DNA of 64,000 bases. It comes from Globodera rostochiensis (taxonomy: Eukaryota > Nematoda > Chromadorea > Rhabditida > Heteroderidae). The notes beneath the pieces are model-generated. The model worked only from the letters and a program-made list of their open reading frames with translations. It made no database searches and had not been told where the DNA came from. Position numbers and translations under genes: made by a program. The DNA lies in the NCBI GenBank assembly GCA_018350325.1, contig JAEVLN010000032.1, positions 602,885 to 666,884 on the forward strand, written 5' to 3'. Positions 30,779-42,569 of the stretch are shown one piece after another; the first letter of the stretch is position 1, and every line of letters starts with the position of its first letter.

Positions 30779-32049
30779 TTGGTGTGGAGATTAGCAAACG
30801 CGATTCGGCAAATTGATGGACAAAAAGGGTATTTCGCTGTGACAGTAAATGTCGAATTTTTCACTAGGCCACGGAATTAGTTGGGTTAACTCTTCTACAA
30901 AAGAATGTCTGTCGCTCAATGATGCCATATCATTAGGGGTGTAAATCAGGGATGTTCTCTGGTCGACTTTTTAAAAACCAGAAATCAGAATTCTGGTCCC
31001 CCTTTTAAAAATCAGAAAACAGAATTCTGGTGCCCAAAACGACCAGAAATTCTGGTAAGAAAACCAGAACCGAAATTTTTAAAAATTTTTTTTAACGAAT
31101 GCAATTTTTCCAAAAAAGTTCAATTTTCAGTCAATTTTTTAGATTTTTAACATTTTGGTAGAAAATTTTCTAAAAATTTTGTCGATTTTTAAATTTTTCA
31201 AAAATGCAATTTTTTTGCGAATTCTGCTTCTTTTGGGGGTGCGGTTGGTTCGGCGGTGCCGATAGGCGCAGCCGGGAAAATTTTCCTGATTTTTGATGAC
31301 AATTTGTTTAGAAAATTGGCACCAAAGGATGAATTTTTGCAAAATGGCTATTTGTAAATGATGTTATAAAAATTTTAACTTGTGAATTTCTGGTTTTTTC
31401 TTTAAAAAAGGATTCTGGTTGCAAAAAACCAGAATTCTGGTACCCAAAATCACCAGAAATTCTGATAAATCAGAACAGAACAGAGCACATCCCTGGTGTA
31501 AATTATCGATTTTGAAAGAAAAATTTTTTTGAAAATTGTTCGAATTCGGGTTCGAAATTGGTCGAAATAGCGGATTCTACGCCCTCGAAAAATCTTTTTA
31601 TCGACTTTGGAAATTTTTGTTTTTGAGGAGAACGAGATGATGATGGGGAACGAGATGGTGCCGTTCAAATTTATCGACCCAAAAACCTCGGGTCGGGTTT
31701 CAGGTCAAGAAAAAGCCCGAGTTTGGCCAAATTAGTTAATTTTAAGTAGTTTCTCACTACTTTTTGATTTTTTTTTTGGAATATGTCCAAAACCTAACAA
31801 TATTTGCCTATTTTTTTATTCAAATCTCTAAACACATTTAACAATTTTCTTAAAAAACATTGTTAAAATCTTCAAAAAAACACGAGATGCACAAGCTTCT
31901 GCTTGGAAAGTACAATTGTTGAAAAAAAAATCATTTCATGCAAAAAATATGTACATACTACAGTATTTGCTTTTTATACCAACGACAATTATAACCACAA
32001 AGCCAAAAATGGCACAACATCACATCAAACCCCCTAATTAAAAATCAAA
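30779..32049. other. Intergenic region between PSMD8 and KIX genes
   Basis: Contains a 549 bp hAT-like element (30947-31495) and next to it a copy of the TTCGAATTCGGGTTCG..GATTCTACG dispersed repeat (about 31530-31600). No gene is seen. Confidence 0.5.
30947..31495. mobile_element. hAT-like non-autonomous element, 549 bp, perfect 8 bp duplication
   Basis: The ends CAGGGATGTTCTCTG and CAGAGCACATCCCTG are inverted repeats. GTGTAAAT occurs immediately outside both ends (30939-30946 and 31496-31503), a perfect 8 bp duplication as made by hAT transposases. Both subterminal regions are arrays of AGAATTCTGGT/ACCAGAATTCT words. The middle holds a GGCGGTGCCGATAGGCGC copy. No transposase is encoded. 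Confidence 0.85.
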
Positions 32050-34687
32050 TCAAATAATGCGGTCAAGTTGAATGGCATATTTGAGACATTGCGCGACAAT
32101 TTGTCGACTCTCCAACGGATGAAGTTCACGTTCAACGCCGTTTGCCATCGCCAATTTTGCCTTTTGCTTCGAACCCTCCGCCGCCGTTGCAATTGTTGTG
32201 CTGGCTTTTCCGATGAGAAATGAGTCGCCTTTGTGCAGCCAACCCCTCTAAAATTGTTTAATTGTACCAATTAATCAGATAATTAAAATAATTTTGGCAA
32301 TTTCGAGACAGTTCAAGAACGAAGGGTCGACCAAAACTGGGCATTTTTTGTCAGTGCGTGTTCACTTATGGATTTTGGTTTTTTTTAAATTTAACATCCT
32401 CAACCAAAAAAACTTGGTTATATTCAATTCCAAACTGTTCAACAAAACCAAAACATGTGACGGGCACTCTAGTCTAGTCTGTATCTGCTTCTTTTTACAT
32501 AAAATTTCAAACAAAACAAAAAAATTTCGTTGTATTGTATCCATCTCTTAGAAAGTGTTTCTAGGGGGTTTTTCTGAGGCCCAGAATATAAATTCAGCCA
32601 ATTCCTAACACCGGACCCAATTCGAACATTTTGTTGAAAATTCAAAAATTTCCAAAAAAATAAATGTGCGGGCGCCGCATTTTTTGAATTTTCGACAAAA
32701 TTTTCAGCATTCGGCAGGTCCACCCATGTGACAAATTCAGCAGATTTTTTTTGCAAAGAAATAAATTAAGGCTTAAATAAAACTAAATTAAAAAAATGTT
32801 TAAAGCACCCGAGTTCCAAATGCTAACACTTCGGCATTCGACATGATGAGTTGTTTGGCAGCATCAGCAATTGGAATGGACCGATAGGCCTTCTCCAATC
32901 CAAGCGAAATTTCATTCCTTCAAAATTGTTCAAATTTTAAATGCATTCATTGAAAGCAAAAGAAAGGGTAATAAAATAGTAAAGCTGGACCCCCCCCCCC
33001 CATTAAAATTGTTTTTGTTCAAAAATTGATTTTGGCTCAAAATCACTTAAAAGGCACAAAATTACAACGAAATGTCAAGTAATAGTAATGATGAATGATT
33101 TTAGGCCTAAATCAAATTTGAAATTTGTGAAATTCGAAAAATTGTTCGAATTCGGGTTCCAGCCAGAAATTCTACGCCCTTGAATGCCCCCCAGAAAAAT
33201 CTTTTATCGATTGAAAATAAAACAAAAACTTTTAATGGGGGGGGCAGCTTTACCATTATCAAAAAAAGTTGGTAATTGACGACTCACTGGACGGCCTGCT
33301 TCAAAATGTTGATGAACGGTATGTAATATTTTGAGGGCAAATTCTTTTCGGTCAAAAACATTTTGTTGTACGAGCCGCAGGACAGGTAGCGCTCAAGCTT
33401 AACCGGAACATCCAGATAGGGATCTTGCAGACGAACGCCATGATCAATTTGTTCGATCAACTAAACAGTTGAAGAACATTAATTTTAGTAAAATTTTGAT
33501 CAGTACCATACGAAACTCGGCGAGTTTATTTGAGGCCAGAAGGTACATCAGAAACAACCCATACCTTAAAAAGAAAAAAATTGATGCAATGTAAAAAAGA
33601 AGAAAATTATTATAAAAAACATTTTTCAATTTTGGAACATTTAAATCAAAATAACAAACGTAAAGGACCGAAGTTTAGGCATTTAAAAAAAATTTTGAAT
33701 CTTTCAAAGATAGGTGTTTCCAGGCGTTTTCCGGGCCGTAGAATCCGATTTTGGCATCCAAATCAAACCCACACCATCCGAATTCGGGTCCGGGATTTGA
33801 TTGGTCGACCTTCTAAACAAGAACGAATGGATACCGCGATTTAATTCAGATTCTACGCCCACAAACTCACCTAAACACCTTTTTATAGGGTGATTTAAAA
33901 TTTTTAGAAAAATTTAAATTATTTTTCTTAATAAATAAACAAAAAAAAAACCTCCTCACATCAAATAACGCTTCTGAAATTTCACATCAACTCGCAAATC
34001 CGTAGCATCACCGCCACAGTTGGCGTAAAATTGGAGCACGTCTTTAATTGCTTGTTCAAAATCGTCCATGTTGTTCTCCAACACATAGGAAAGTGCGCGA
34101 ATTTCGTAGTAGTCTTCTAAAAATGTATAAGTGCTATAAAAAACAATACAAAAATCGGTACTTATTGCAACAGAAAATAAAAAAATTTTTTTTTGCTTTC
34201 AAAGTCGATAAAAAACTGTTTCTAGGGGTTTCGGGGGGGGGGGGGGGTAGTAGAATCCGAGTATGAGTTGCCAATGTTTTGCAAAATCTGATTGACGATT
34301 TTAATGTAAAATGTGAAAAAAAAGTTGTCCGAATTCGGGTTAAGGAATTCGAAATCGGTCAAAACAAAAGTCCTAATCGGATTCTATGACTCCGAAAACC
34401 CCCGGAACCACCTTGATATCGACTTAAAGCATTTTTTGTTGTTTCTGTTGTCACATAACAAACAAGTAACCAAAAATGGTCTTACTAAAAATGGTCAAGA
34501 TACGAAGTTGATCGCCAGGCACAACCCCACTGCGGAACATACACACCTTGAGGGAGTTAGTTAATTGAGTTAATTTACCAATTAGTATAACCTGCAACTT
34601 GTTAAGACATCCTTTAACGGTTTCCGTATTGCTTTTTTCCCATGCACTCAGAAGTTGTGCATGGACTTTTTCGATATCGTCCTGCAT
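32050..34687 (-). CDS. PSMD8: 26S proteasome regulatory subunit Rpn12 / PSMD8
   Basis: Seven exons join in frame to 283 aa: 34687-34592, 34546-34486, 34116-33960, 33564-33507, 33460-33288, 32917-32809, 32247-32050. All are GT-AG with consistent phases. The protein follows PSMD8: KDYYEIRALSYVLENNMDDF, YGLFLMYLLASNKLAEF, LERYLSCGSYNKMFLTEKN, NEISLGLEKAYRSIPIADAA and the end RRGWLHKGDSFLIGK...ALKYAIQLDRII type helix. Rpn12 is a lid subunit needed for lid-base assembly of the 26S proteasome in cytosol and nucleus. The N-terminal extension of the mammalian protein is absent, as in most homologues. The ATG at 34687 is the first in its exon. It precedes the KIX gene on the same strand. Confidence 0.92.
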
Positions 34688-34834
34688 TTAAGATTGAACT
34701 TTCAACTAAAAATATTTATGTAGAAGGACACATGCATAAGTTAAATGCTTTTAAATGTTTGTTCGTAACTCGTACTATGTGAGCCCAGCAAATTTTAGGA
34801 CAACAACACAGCCCGATCTTATATTTTCTGTTTA

Positions 34835-34965
34835 AATGCCCAAGGTAAAAATGTCACGAAAGAAAAGTGCCAAAAGGAAAAATGCCAAGGGGAAAATGTC
34901 ACGAAAGAAAAGTGCCAAAAGGGGGAGATGCCCAAGGTAAAAATGCCAAGAAAGAAAAGACGATT
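34835..34965. repeat. Word array AAAATGCCAAG / AAAGTGCCAAAAG
   Basis: Five to six imperfect copies of AAAATGTCACGAAAGAAAAGTG and related words in direct orientation. The word resembles the TGCCAAAATG array at 20085-20420 in reverse. Confidence 0.6.
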
Positions 34966-35004
34966 GGAATTTTGATTCTAACGCTCAATTTTTGTGTTCA
35001 GCAC

Positions 35005-35174
35005 TAGGGTTGGACAAAACCGGATATTATCCGGGTCCCCCGGATACCGGATAGCTCAAAAACACCCGGATACCGGTTCCGGATCCAGCATAATTTAGCT
35101 GTCATCGTTCAATAACATTTTTATCCAAAATTGTCCCATACCGGTTCCAGATAATCCGGTTTTGTCCAACCCTA
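35005..35174. mobile_element. hAT-like element, 170 bp, perfect 8 bp duplication
   Basis: Terminal inverted repeats of about 20 bp start TAGGGTTGGACAAAACCGG and end with the complement TTTTGTCCAACCCTA. TTCAGCAC flanks both sides (34997-35004 and 35175-35182). The interior is an array of CCGGATA/ATCCGG and CCGGTTCC words. No coding potential. Confidence 0.85.
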
Positions 35175-35219
35175 TTCAGCACCTTGAAAATTAAAAAAGT
35201 CTAAATGCGTAAACAAATC

Positions 35220-35440
35220 ACCAAACTCCACCAAATTTTGGTAGAGGTAATATGGAGCACTGAAGCCCGTCTGCAAAAATTGGCCACGAAATATAACCGT
35301 TAGCCTATGTTACGGGGTTTCGAAAATTGGAAGAAATTTCAGGTTATTTTTTTGAATTAGTGCTAAAATGTTTGGCGGATCGTTCATTTTGTCGCTGCTG
35401 GGCTTGACGGGAACGTCTTTGCGGATTTTGATTCTGCATG
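35220..35440 (-). other. Possible coding fragments, unrecognised
   Basis: On the minus strand a segment starting MPCRIKIRKDVPVKP (35440) and, after a possible intron, TGFSAPYYLYQNLVEF (35277-35230, preceded by a good TTTTTGCAG acceptor) have coding-like composition. Donor and acceptor phases do not join well, and no family was recognised. They may be remnants of a gene or of an unseen upstream exon set. Confidence 0.2.
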
Positions 35441-35817
35441 GCATATTGATGGTCGCCCAAAAATGATACCTGGGATTCGTTAGGCTTGGCCTAGACCACC
35501 CTGGCTTGGGGTTTGTTAGGCTTAGGCCTAAGCCTATTAATGTAAAAACGGATAACAAATAGAAAGATTTTTCAAAAAATCATAAATGTTGAAATCATAG
35601 ATTGGATGATGTCAAATCATAAATCTGATATCATATTCGTGATCTCCGTTCTCGATAACCCCGGAGCACTTCTCAGAATTACATAAAACTGATTTTTTTT
35701 TTAAATTCGGGGACCTATATAAGACACCATTATCATTTTTTGTTTAAGAAAGATATTTTTTTTAGTATATGTTTCTTGACTTTTATTTTACAAAATTTAA
35801 GTTCAAAAATTTTTTCC

Positions 35818-35898
35818 TGCCAACCAGACTCAGTTGGCCAGCAGACTCAGTCGGCCCGACTCAGTTGGCCCAGACTCAGTCGGCCAGACTCAGTCGTC
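35818..35898. repeat. CAGACTCAGTCGGC array
   Basis: Five to six copies of a 14-15 bp word CAGACTCAGT(C/T)GGC in direct orientation. The word length and style match the terminal arrays of the FLYWCH element (CAGACGCAAACGGC), from which it differs at several positions. Confidence 0.65.
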
Positions 35899-38800
35899 CC
35901 CTACCGGGGCTTGACCCCATAGTGTCCCTTCAATCCTCCACAAAAAATAGAAGATTTTGCAGAGTTCTAAAAATAGAGGCTTGGCAATTCCCAAAATTAT
36001 GCCATTTGCCATAAAAATAGGGCACATTTGGTCTCCCTATCGATGAAAATCAATTTTCAAAACAAATTTTGTGTCAATTTAACTCATTTGTCAGTGTCAA
36101 TTTCATTTATTCAATGTTTGTCAAACAAATAAATCATCGATCTCTGATGGCTGAGAACATTTTCTTTTTGCGTTCTTTTCCTCGTTCATTTTCTTTAAAT
36201 AAATTTTATCACCATGGCAATTTTTCGTGATGCGGGGGAATCCAAAAATAAACTAAAATCTTTTTGATTTGCAGAAATTGAAAATAGCGCTTTTTTGTTT
36301 TGTTTGATTCATTTGTGTGTGATTTCTTCGTCATTCTTTGCTTGGCTCTAGGGGGTATTCCGGGTGGGGCGGGGGGGTGTAGAAGCCGATTCTGACAATT
36401 CCGAACCCGAAGTGGAACAGTTTTTCGAAAATTCAACATTTTCTAAAATTAAATTTGCCTTTAAACTTTCGAAAATGATAAAATTTCAACGAAAAGGCAA
36501 ATAAAACGGTGATTCGCTCTTTTTGAAGGATTTAAGACCAATAATGATTTTTAAAAATGTATTTTCGCATTCGGGTTCGGAATTAGTCGAAGTATTTGAT
36601 TTTGTAAATATTATATTTTGGTTTTCAAATTTGTTTTTAAATAATTACAATATATTTTAACAATTTAGTAATTACATATTTCGTATATTCTTTATATTGT
36701 GCAATTTTATTCTAAAATACCTAACAACAAATATAACTCTAAAACATACCGAATTAATATAGCTACGCAAAGACAAATAAAGTCTAATAGTTTAATCAAA
36801 AAAATATTAAAATAAAATAATAAGTGTTTGTGTGCCAAAATATATTAAATTTAATTTAATAACAAAGTTACATCTTCTAAAAGCTATAAGGCTGAAATTT
36901 CAAAATCTAATCAAAAAGGAATGCTTCGGTGTTGCTGGCGCCAGAGTTCGTCTAATAAATTGGTTCAACCTAAGCATTTTACAAATTATTAAAAATCTTT
37001 TGAAAGAACAAAATCTGATGTCGATTATTGTCGACATAAAATAAATTTAATTTTCTATCTTTTATTTCTCTTTATTCGTTATTACCAGTGTTTTCATAAA
37101 GCAATAAATGAAGCGTAAAAAGCAAATTCGCTCATCGTTAAAATCTAATAAAATTGATTTATCCAAAAACGATAGGCGAGAACGCCACTCCAGACAAAAC
37201 ATCAAAGGTTAATCTAAAACATTGATGAATTTAGTTAAATAAAACGATTTAAAATTCCAAATTTAAATATATTAGCAAAAATTGTTAGTTATTTAAAAAA
37301 TAACGTTAAATTAATGATGCCAAAACGCGATGTAATTCAATAAAAAACATAAATTCAAAACTAATTGATTCAAACCCAATAAAATAGAAAAATAAATTAA
37401 TCAACCAAATACGTCAAATAAAAAATTAACGTTTATAAGCTTGCAATAAATAAGCCTGCTGTACGAAATTTAATTTGTAAATATGAACCACATTTAGCTA
37501 AACCGGAATTTTTTACATTTTATATGTTTGAAATATAATGCAAATATTATTAAAATATTTAATAAAAAAATGCATAAAAAGGTTAAATTTGGAAAATGCA
37601 CTGGAGACAACATTCAAAAAAGCTGAAAAACAAAGATGCATTAATAAATTATGAATGTAACCATTAATTCCAAAGATCAACGGAATAACAATTGAACGCA
37701 AATTACCAAACAAGTTTTGAAGTATGAAATATTGATGCAAAATTTTATTTAAATTAATGCTATTTAGTGCTATATTTATGCTCATGATTATTTAACATTT
37801 GTTCAGAATTTTCCTATTTGTTAGTCGAATTACTTATTTAAAAATACACCTCATTTAAAAATAAATAAATTGCCCCATTAATATATTTATATTATTCGGG
37901 TATTTTAGAAATTTAAATAAAAATTTTTCTTTTTTTGATCGAGTATAGCTTTGTTAATTGTTCATACAAATCGTGATTTTTGTTTTACTGTCTATCATTT
38001 ACAAGAAAATTGCTAGAATAATTGTAAGTGAAAAATGAATCAATAAATTAAGCACATAAATTAATAATTGAATTATTTAATAAATAAATTTATATATTTA
38101 AGTGCAAAGACACTGAATAATAAAATATATAATTTACTTTAATATAAATTTTGAAGAAATTATGTACGCTTTTTTTTATTCATTTACGCAATAGCGACAG
38201 CATTTTAACTGATGAATGCAAAATTTTTCTCTGGTTTGGACAGTTTTATTGTGATGATCCGGTGACCTCCAACGAGGATATAAATACACTTGTGCATCCT
38301 TTTGTGTTTAAAGGTACACACACACTGAATTCGAAAATGGTTTTATGACATTTTGAATTTTTTTTAAATAGCTTTCATCGGTTTCGTTTTTGTTCTTTTG
38401 GTATTTGTTTTATTGCGTGGAAAATTATTTTTATCATTTAAATTTAATTGTTAAATTTTTGATTTTTCTTAACAACAATTTTATAGTTTTAGAAATGTTA
38501 ATGTTTTAGAGATTAATTTTTAATAAGTTGAATTTTAAATTCGATGTAATTTGTTTTTATTTTACATTTATTCAAGTGTTTCTAGTTTTTCCTAGCTTGC
38601 CTTTCAATGAAACAGTTCGGTAAAACATCTTCATTTTTTGGAGATTCTAAAAATATTAAAAAACAATTCATTATTTGATTAAAGACATCGCTTAATTAAA
38701 TATATTTGGTTTGACTTTGAAAAAATTTAAGCAAAATAGATTAAAATGTGATAAATGAGTAGACAAGTGACTGCAAAGTAGAAATTTTGCTGCGTTTTTA

Positions 38801-39838
38801 AATTAAAATATATTTATTATTTAACAAAAAGTATTATCAAAACCGTTATAACAAATTTTTAAATGAGCCAACAATTAAACAAAATCAAATTTAATTAACT
38901 TTCAGTTAAAAATAAATAAAATCGGCATCACCCTTCAGTAAAAAACCCCTTATTTTAATATCCATAAAGAGTATTTTAAACAACTTCTACACTTAACTGA
39001 TTAGTCTTCGGCAACTATAATGCGGCATACCACGAAGCAGGTCACCTGTAATGTAAATTCTATAAATAAGGTAATTCATTTTAAGCTTAAAGCTCCCAGG
39101 TAGATGATTTACACAAAACAAATAAGTTTAATTTCTTTAAAATAAGCAAAATCATAAAATTGAAAATTAAGAAGAAGTTAAAATAAGTTAATACATAAAG
39201 ATATCATTGACATTTAAAAAACAATATAATTATTAAATAACCAGAGAAACTTAAAAATGATATATCAAATATTGAAAAATAATTTAAATATTTATCTTAC
39301 TGAATTCACAATATGATCCCATCAGTGATAAAATTTAAAGAAATAAGCTTTATTGGGAAACACGATCAAAAATTCAATACTTCTAAGTTAATTTGAATAT
39401 ATATAATTTATTATTTATTTTAATTTAAAATATTAATTGATACAAGAAGCGAAGCAAATAATAATAATGAATAAAATTTAAATAACTTGCCCCCGGTGAC
39501 GGAGGAGAAGAGATCAATGGACTCGCAGGAACAATTTGGCTGTTGGGGGAGATCGTGAATTTTATATCTGCAAAGGAGCCAATCTGGCCGAAAGAAGATC
39601 AAAAGGCATTAGCTCAGAAAAATTAAATCTAAAATGTTTTATTATGCAAAAATAATATCATATGCAAGAAAATAATTATATTCCACATTTTGTCAAAATA
39701 CCTAGACAATGGAATAAAGGAAATGACAAATATAATTAAATAACAAAAAACATTTAACAGAAAATTACATTTTTAATTAAAAATAATAACAAGTCAAAAA
39801 TCTTATTATACATAAATTAAATTAAAAAATAATAAATC

Positions 39839-40140
39839 TGTTCGGGTGGGATCACCCGAGAATGCTTCTTGGCGTTCTGACATTTAATTGTGATCTTTTC
39901 CCCCTCCCATCCCTTCGTATTGTCTTTGTGTCTGATCTCTCACAGGAGAGTCAGACACACCGTTTCAGTCCATTTTTTGACCTCCCCTCTTTGGTGGAGG
40001 TCATATTGTTACATTTGTTCTTTTGGATTTATTCCCCAAATTGTGCTCCGTGCCGACCCTCCATCGATTATTTATATTTTATTTGTCCCCAATAAATATT
40101 TTATTTAAATTGTTTGTTGGTCCAAAGCAAGGACCCAACA
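39839..40140 (+). repeat. 5' LTR
   Basis: 302 bp, TG...CA ends, same length and sequence as 42268-42569. Contains AATAAA near its end (40091-40096), which can serve as the polyadenylation signal of the element's transcript. Confidence 0.95.
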
Positions 40141-40487
40141 ACTGGCGACGCCCGTGCAGAAATCAAGCACTAAACGCAGCAATTGCGGACAGGTCCCGAA
40201 TTGCTTGAACTAGCGTCACTTCGGAAGTTCGACATCTACCCGTTTAATTCGCTAGGTGCGATTAAACGTGATTCGACGAAAACCGAGTATACCCTAGGTG
40301 GGAGAAAGGTCTGCCAGGTGCAGTTCAACCATCAGTCGGCAGGAAAAGTCCGCTAGGCGCGGTTTTTCCCAATTTTATCAACAAAAACCAAACAACCCAG
40401 GGGGTTGAGGCGGTTCCGCTGGGTGCGGTTTTTCCTACCAAATCAACAAAAATCCGCCGGGTGCGGTCGGTCAATCATCGGTGAGCA
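40141..40487 (+). other. Retrotransposon leader with primer-binding region and repeated motif
   Basis: Immediately after the LTR comes ACTGGCGACGCCCGTG, where a tRNA primer-binding site is expected; the tRNA was not identified. The rest holds five variants of CGCTAGGTGCGGTTTTTCC (about 40250, 40310, 40350, 40420, 40450), which may form structured RNA or a packaging signal. Confidence 0.6.
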
Positions 40488-42215
40488 ATGACACAACCGA
40501 ATATCGATCAGCTGATAAAATTGCTGACTCAACAGCAACAGCAGATGGAGCAACAACAAAAATTGGTGCAGCAACAAACTCAGCAGATTGCTCAATTGCT
40601 GGCCAACCAAAACGCGACAGCCGCTGGCCAGCCCAGTATTCCGGCTGCAATTACTATCCCAGCGCTGCCGGACGTTTCACTGTTTGAGCCCAGCGACGAG
40701 AAAAGCCGAGTCGCGGAATGGCTCGATCGCTTCAAATTTGCGCTTGATTGTGCAGCGCCGACGGCAACAGACGAAACAAAGGTCAAATGCCTGATGAACA
40801 AGCTGAGTGAAATGGCGTTCAGCGAGTACAGTCGCTCAGTCCTCCCGTCGGCGGTGACGGACTTCAATTTTGCGACAACCATCCAGAAGTTGGAGAAATT
40901 ATTCGCCAAACCCCAGTCCATCTTCATCGACAGGTACGAGTGCCTGAAAGCGGTGAGGGGAGAGGGCGAAGACTTCCGCCAGTTCGTCAATCGCCACAAG
41001 AAGTTGTTAGCGGATTTTAAATTTGACGAGCTGAGCAAGGAACAATTTTATTGCCTCATGTTACTGACGGCATTGAAGTCGCACAGCGACGCTATACTGC
41101 GACAACGCATTTTGGCAAAATTGGCGATGGACGGAACGAACGCCAAATATGAAAGTGTGGTCGAAGAGTTGATCAACTTTCAAGCGACAGTTTCGGAGGC
41201 CAGGGCCATTGAGGCGCCAAGTTATTCGCCGGCGTTGAATGCCGTGCAGAAGACAAGGAAGTCGCCATCCCCGAGGCGAAAGAATTTGGATAACTCTTCG
41301 AATAGAAGTGATTCCTCGAGCTTCAAAGATTGGAAGCAGCGCGAATGCTGGCGGTGCGGAAGCCAACATCCTCCGCGAAACTGTCCACATCGGAATTGGA
41401 ATTGCCGAAAGTGCAATGGATTTGGCCATCGGGAGCGAATGTGTGAGCCGCATCAGGCCTGGCTTCAAAGAAATGGAGATCGGAAGAGCCAAATCCCGAC
41501 AAATACCGTTCGGCTTGGGGGAGTGAAGTTGGTAAATTCGATAAACCACTCACACAACATGATTGAGGCCCCAATTGTGGTAAATGGAAAGAAAGTGAAA
41601 TTTCTGGTCGATACCGGCGCCGAAGTCACGGTGGTGGACAAGAGAACCCACCGGTTGATCGGCAGCCCTCGGTTGTTCTACTGCGGTGAGAAAGCAAAAC
41701 TGTTCGACGGGACGATCCGCCCTTTCTTGGGAAAGGGTGAGGCAATTTTTTCGTTCGGGGGACAGACGACAAAAGGGAAATTTTATGCCGCCAAGGAAGG
41801 CGATGAAAACGTGTTGGGCCTCGACATGATGGACAAATTGGGACTTTTGGGGTCCCTGAAAACGGTAGCAGCCAATAGGGTAGTGCTGAACCGGGGAAAA
41901 GGGCATCACACGGAAACAAGGCCCAGACAATTCGTCGCCCAAAACGCGGAACGGACAACTTCAGGCGGCAGACACCGGGAATATCACACCCGGCGATACA
42001 ACATCGACGAGCCGAGCCGAAAATCGAAGGCCTGGTTGGCCGAGAAAGATCTTCGAGACGTTAGGCGAAGTCCGGAGGACCAAAATGTGAAACTGTTGAA
42101 CATTTTGAACGCGACCTTCGGACTGCCGTTGGGACCGCCTGGGACTCCGACGAATCTGGAAGCCAACCGTGATCGTGAGCCCTCGCAGAACGTTTCGATG
42201 AGCCCGATCGATTAG
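40488..42215 (+). CDS. Gag-protease polyprotein of LTR retrotransposon
   Basis: An uninterrupted 575-aa ORF. Residues about 10-45 are Gln-rich; about 55-260 form a retrotransposon Gag capsid-like region (FRQFVNRHKKLLADF and similar). Two zinc knuckles follow at about 287-320 (CWRCGSQHPPRNC and CRKCNGFGHRERMC). A retropepsin-like domain follows with the catalytic LVDTGAEVTVVD at about residue 372 and ENVLGLDMMDKLG near 445. The C-terminal about 100 residues are basic and then acidic with no recognised domain. It stops 52 bp before the 3' LTR. The protein packages the element's RNA and cleaves itself; enzymatic pol functions are missing. The ATG at 40488 is the first of the frame and follows the leader directly. 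Confidence 0.93.
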   Translation: MTQPNIDQLIKLLTQQQQQMEQQQKLVQQQTQQIAQLLANQNATAAGQPSIPAAITIPALPDVSLFEPSDEKSRVAEWLDRFKFALDCAAPTATDETKVKCLMNKLSEMAFSEYSRSVLPSAVTDFNFATTIQKLEKLFAKPQSIFIDRYECLKAVRGEGEDFRQFVNRHKKLLADFKFDELSKEQFYCLMLLTALKSHSDAILRQRILAKLAMDGTNAKYESVVEELINFQATVSEARAIEAPSYSPALNAVQKTRKSPSPRRKNLDNSSNRSDSSSFKDWKQRECWRCGSQHPPRNCPHRNWNCRKCNGFGHRERMCEPHQAWLQRNGDRKSQIPTNTVRLGGVKLVNSINHSHNMIEAPIVVNGKKVKFLVDTGAEVTVVDKRTHRLIGSPRLFYCGEKAKLFDGTIRPFLGKGEAIFSFGGQTTKGKFYAAKEGDENVLGLDMMDKLGLLGSLKTVAANRVVLNRGKGHHTETRPRQFVAQNAERTTSGGRHREYHTRRYNIDEPSRKSKAWLAEKDLRDVRRSPEDQNVKLLNILNATFGLPLGPPGTPTNLEANRDREPSQNVSMSPID

Positions 42216-42253
42216 AGGCGACGAACCAACCGACGAGGAGCGTGACTTTTTTT

Positions 42254-42267
42254 TCAAAGGGGGGAGA
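42254..42267 (+). promoter_or_regulatory. Polypurine tract
   Basis: AAAGGGGGGAGA lies directly upstream of the 3' LTR, the standard place for the plus-strand priming site of an LTR retrotransposon. Confidence 0.8.
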
Positions 42268-42569
42268 TGTTCGGGTGGGATCACCCGAGAATGCTTCTTG
42301 GCGTTCTGACATTTAATTGTGATCTTTTCCCCCTCCCATCCCTTCGTATTGTCTTTGTGTCTGATCTCTCACAGGAGAGTCAGACACACCGTTTCAGTCC
42401 ATTTTTTGACCTCCCCTCTTTGGTGGAGGTCATATTGTTACATTTGTTCTTTTGGATTTATTCCCCAAATTGTGCTCCGTGCCGACCCTCCATCGATTAT
42501 TTATATTTTATTTGTCCCCAATAAATATTTTATTTAAATTGTTTGTTGGTCCAAAGCAAGGACCCAACA
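42268..42569 (+). repeat. 3' LTR
   Basis: 302 bp, collinear with the 5' LTR with no difference noticed on reading. Followed by the AAATC duplication. Confidence 0.95.

Larger units (their letters stand above)
34688..39838. other. Repeat-rich gene-poor region upstream of PSMD8
   Basis: Includes an AAAATGTCACGAAAG/GTGCCAAAAG word array (34835-34965), a TSD-bounded element (35005-35174), a CAGACTCAGTCGGC array (35818-35898), a dispersed GATTCTGACAATTCCGAACCCG repeat (36370-36430) and about 3 kb of very AT-rich sequence (36600-39600) without recognisable coding. Two short coding-like stretches on the minus strand (35440-35310 and 35277-35220) are noted separately. Confidence 0.5.
39839..42569 (+). 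mobile_element. Young LTR retrotransposon, gag-protease only
   Basis: Two 302 bp LTRs (39839-40140 and 42268-42569) start TGTTCGGG and end CCCAACA, look identical on reading, and are flanked by AAATC on both sides (39834-39838 and 42570-42574). The 2.1 kb interior has a leader, one 575-aa ORF with nucleocapsid and aspartic protease, and a purine tract directly before the 3' LTR. There is no reverse transcriptase, RNase H or integrase, so it is a non-autonomous element that would need another element's enzymes. Superfamily (Gypsy versus BEL) cannot be fixed without pol. Confidence 0.93.

Noticed and set aside
41061..42312. Minus-strand ORFs opposite the gag-protease gene
   Set aside because: Shadows of the well supported plus-strand frame.
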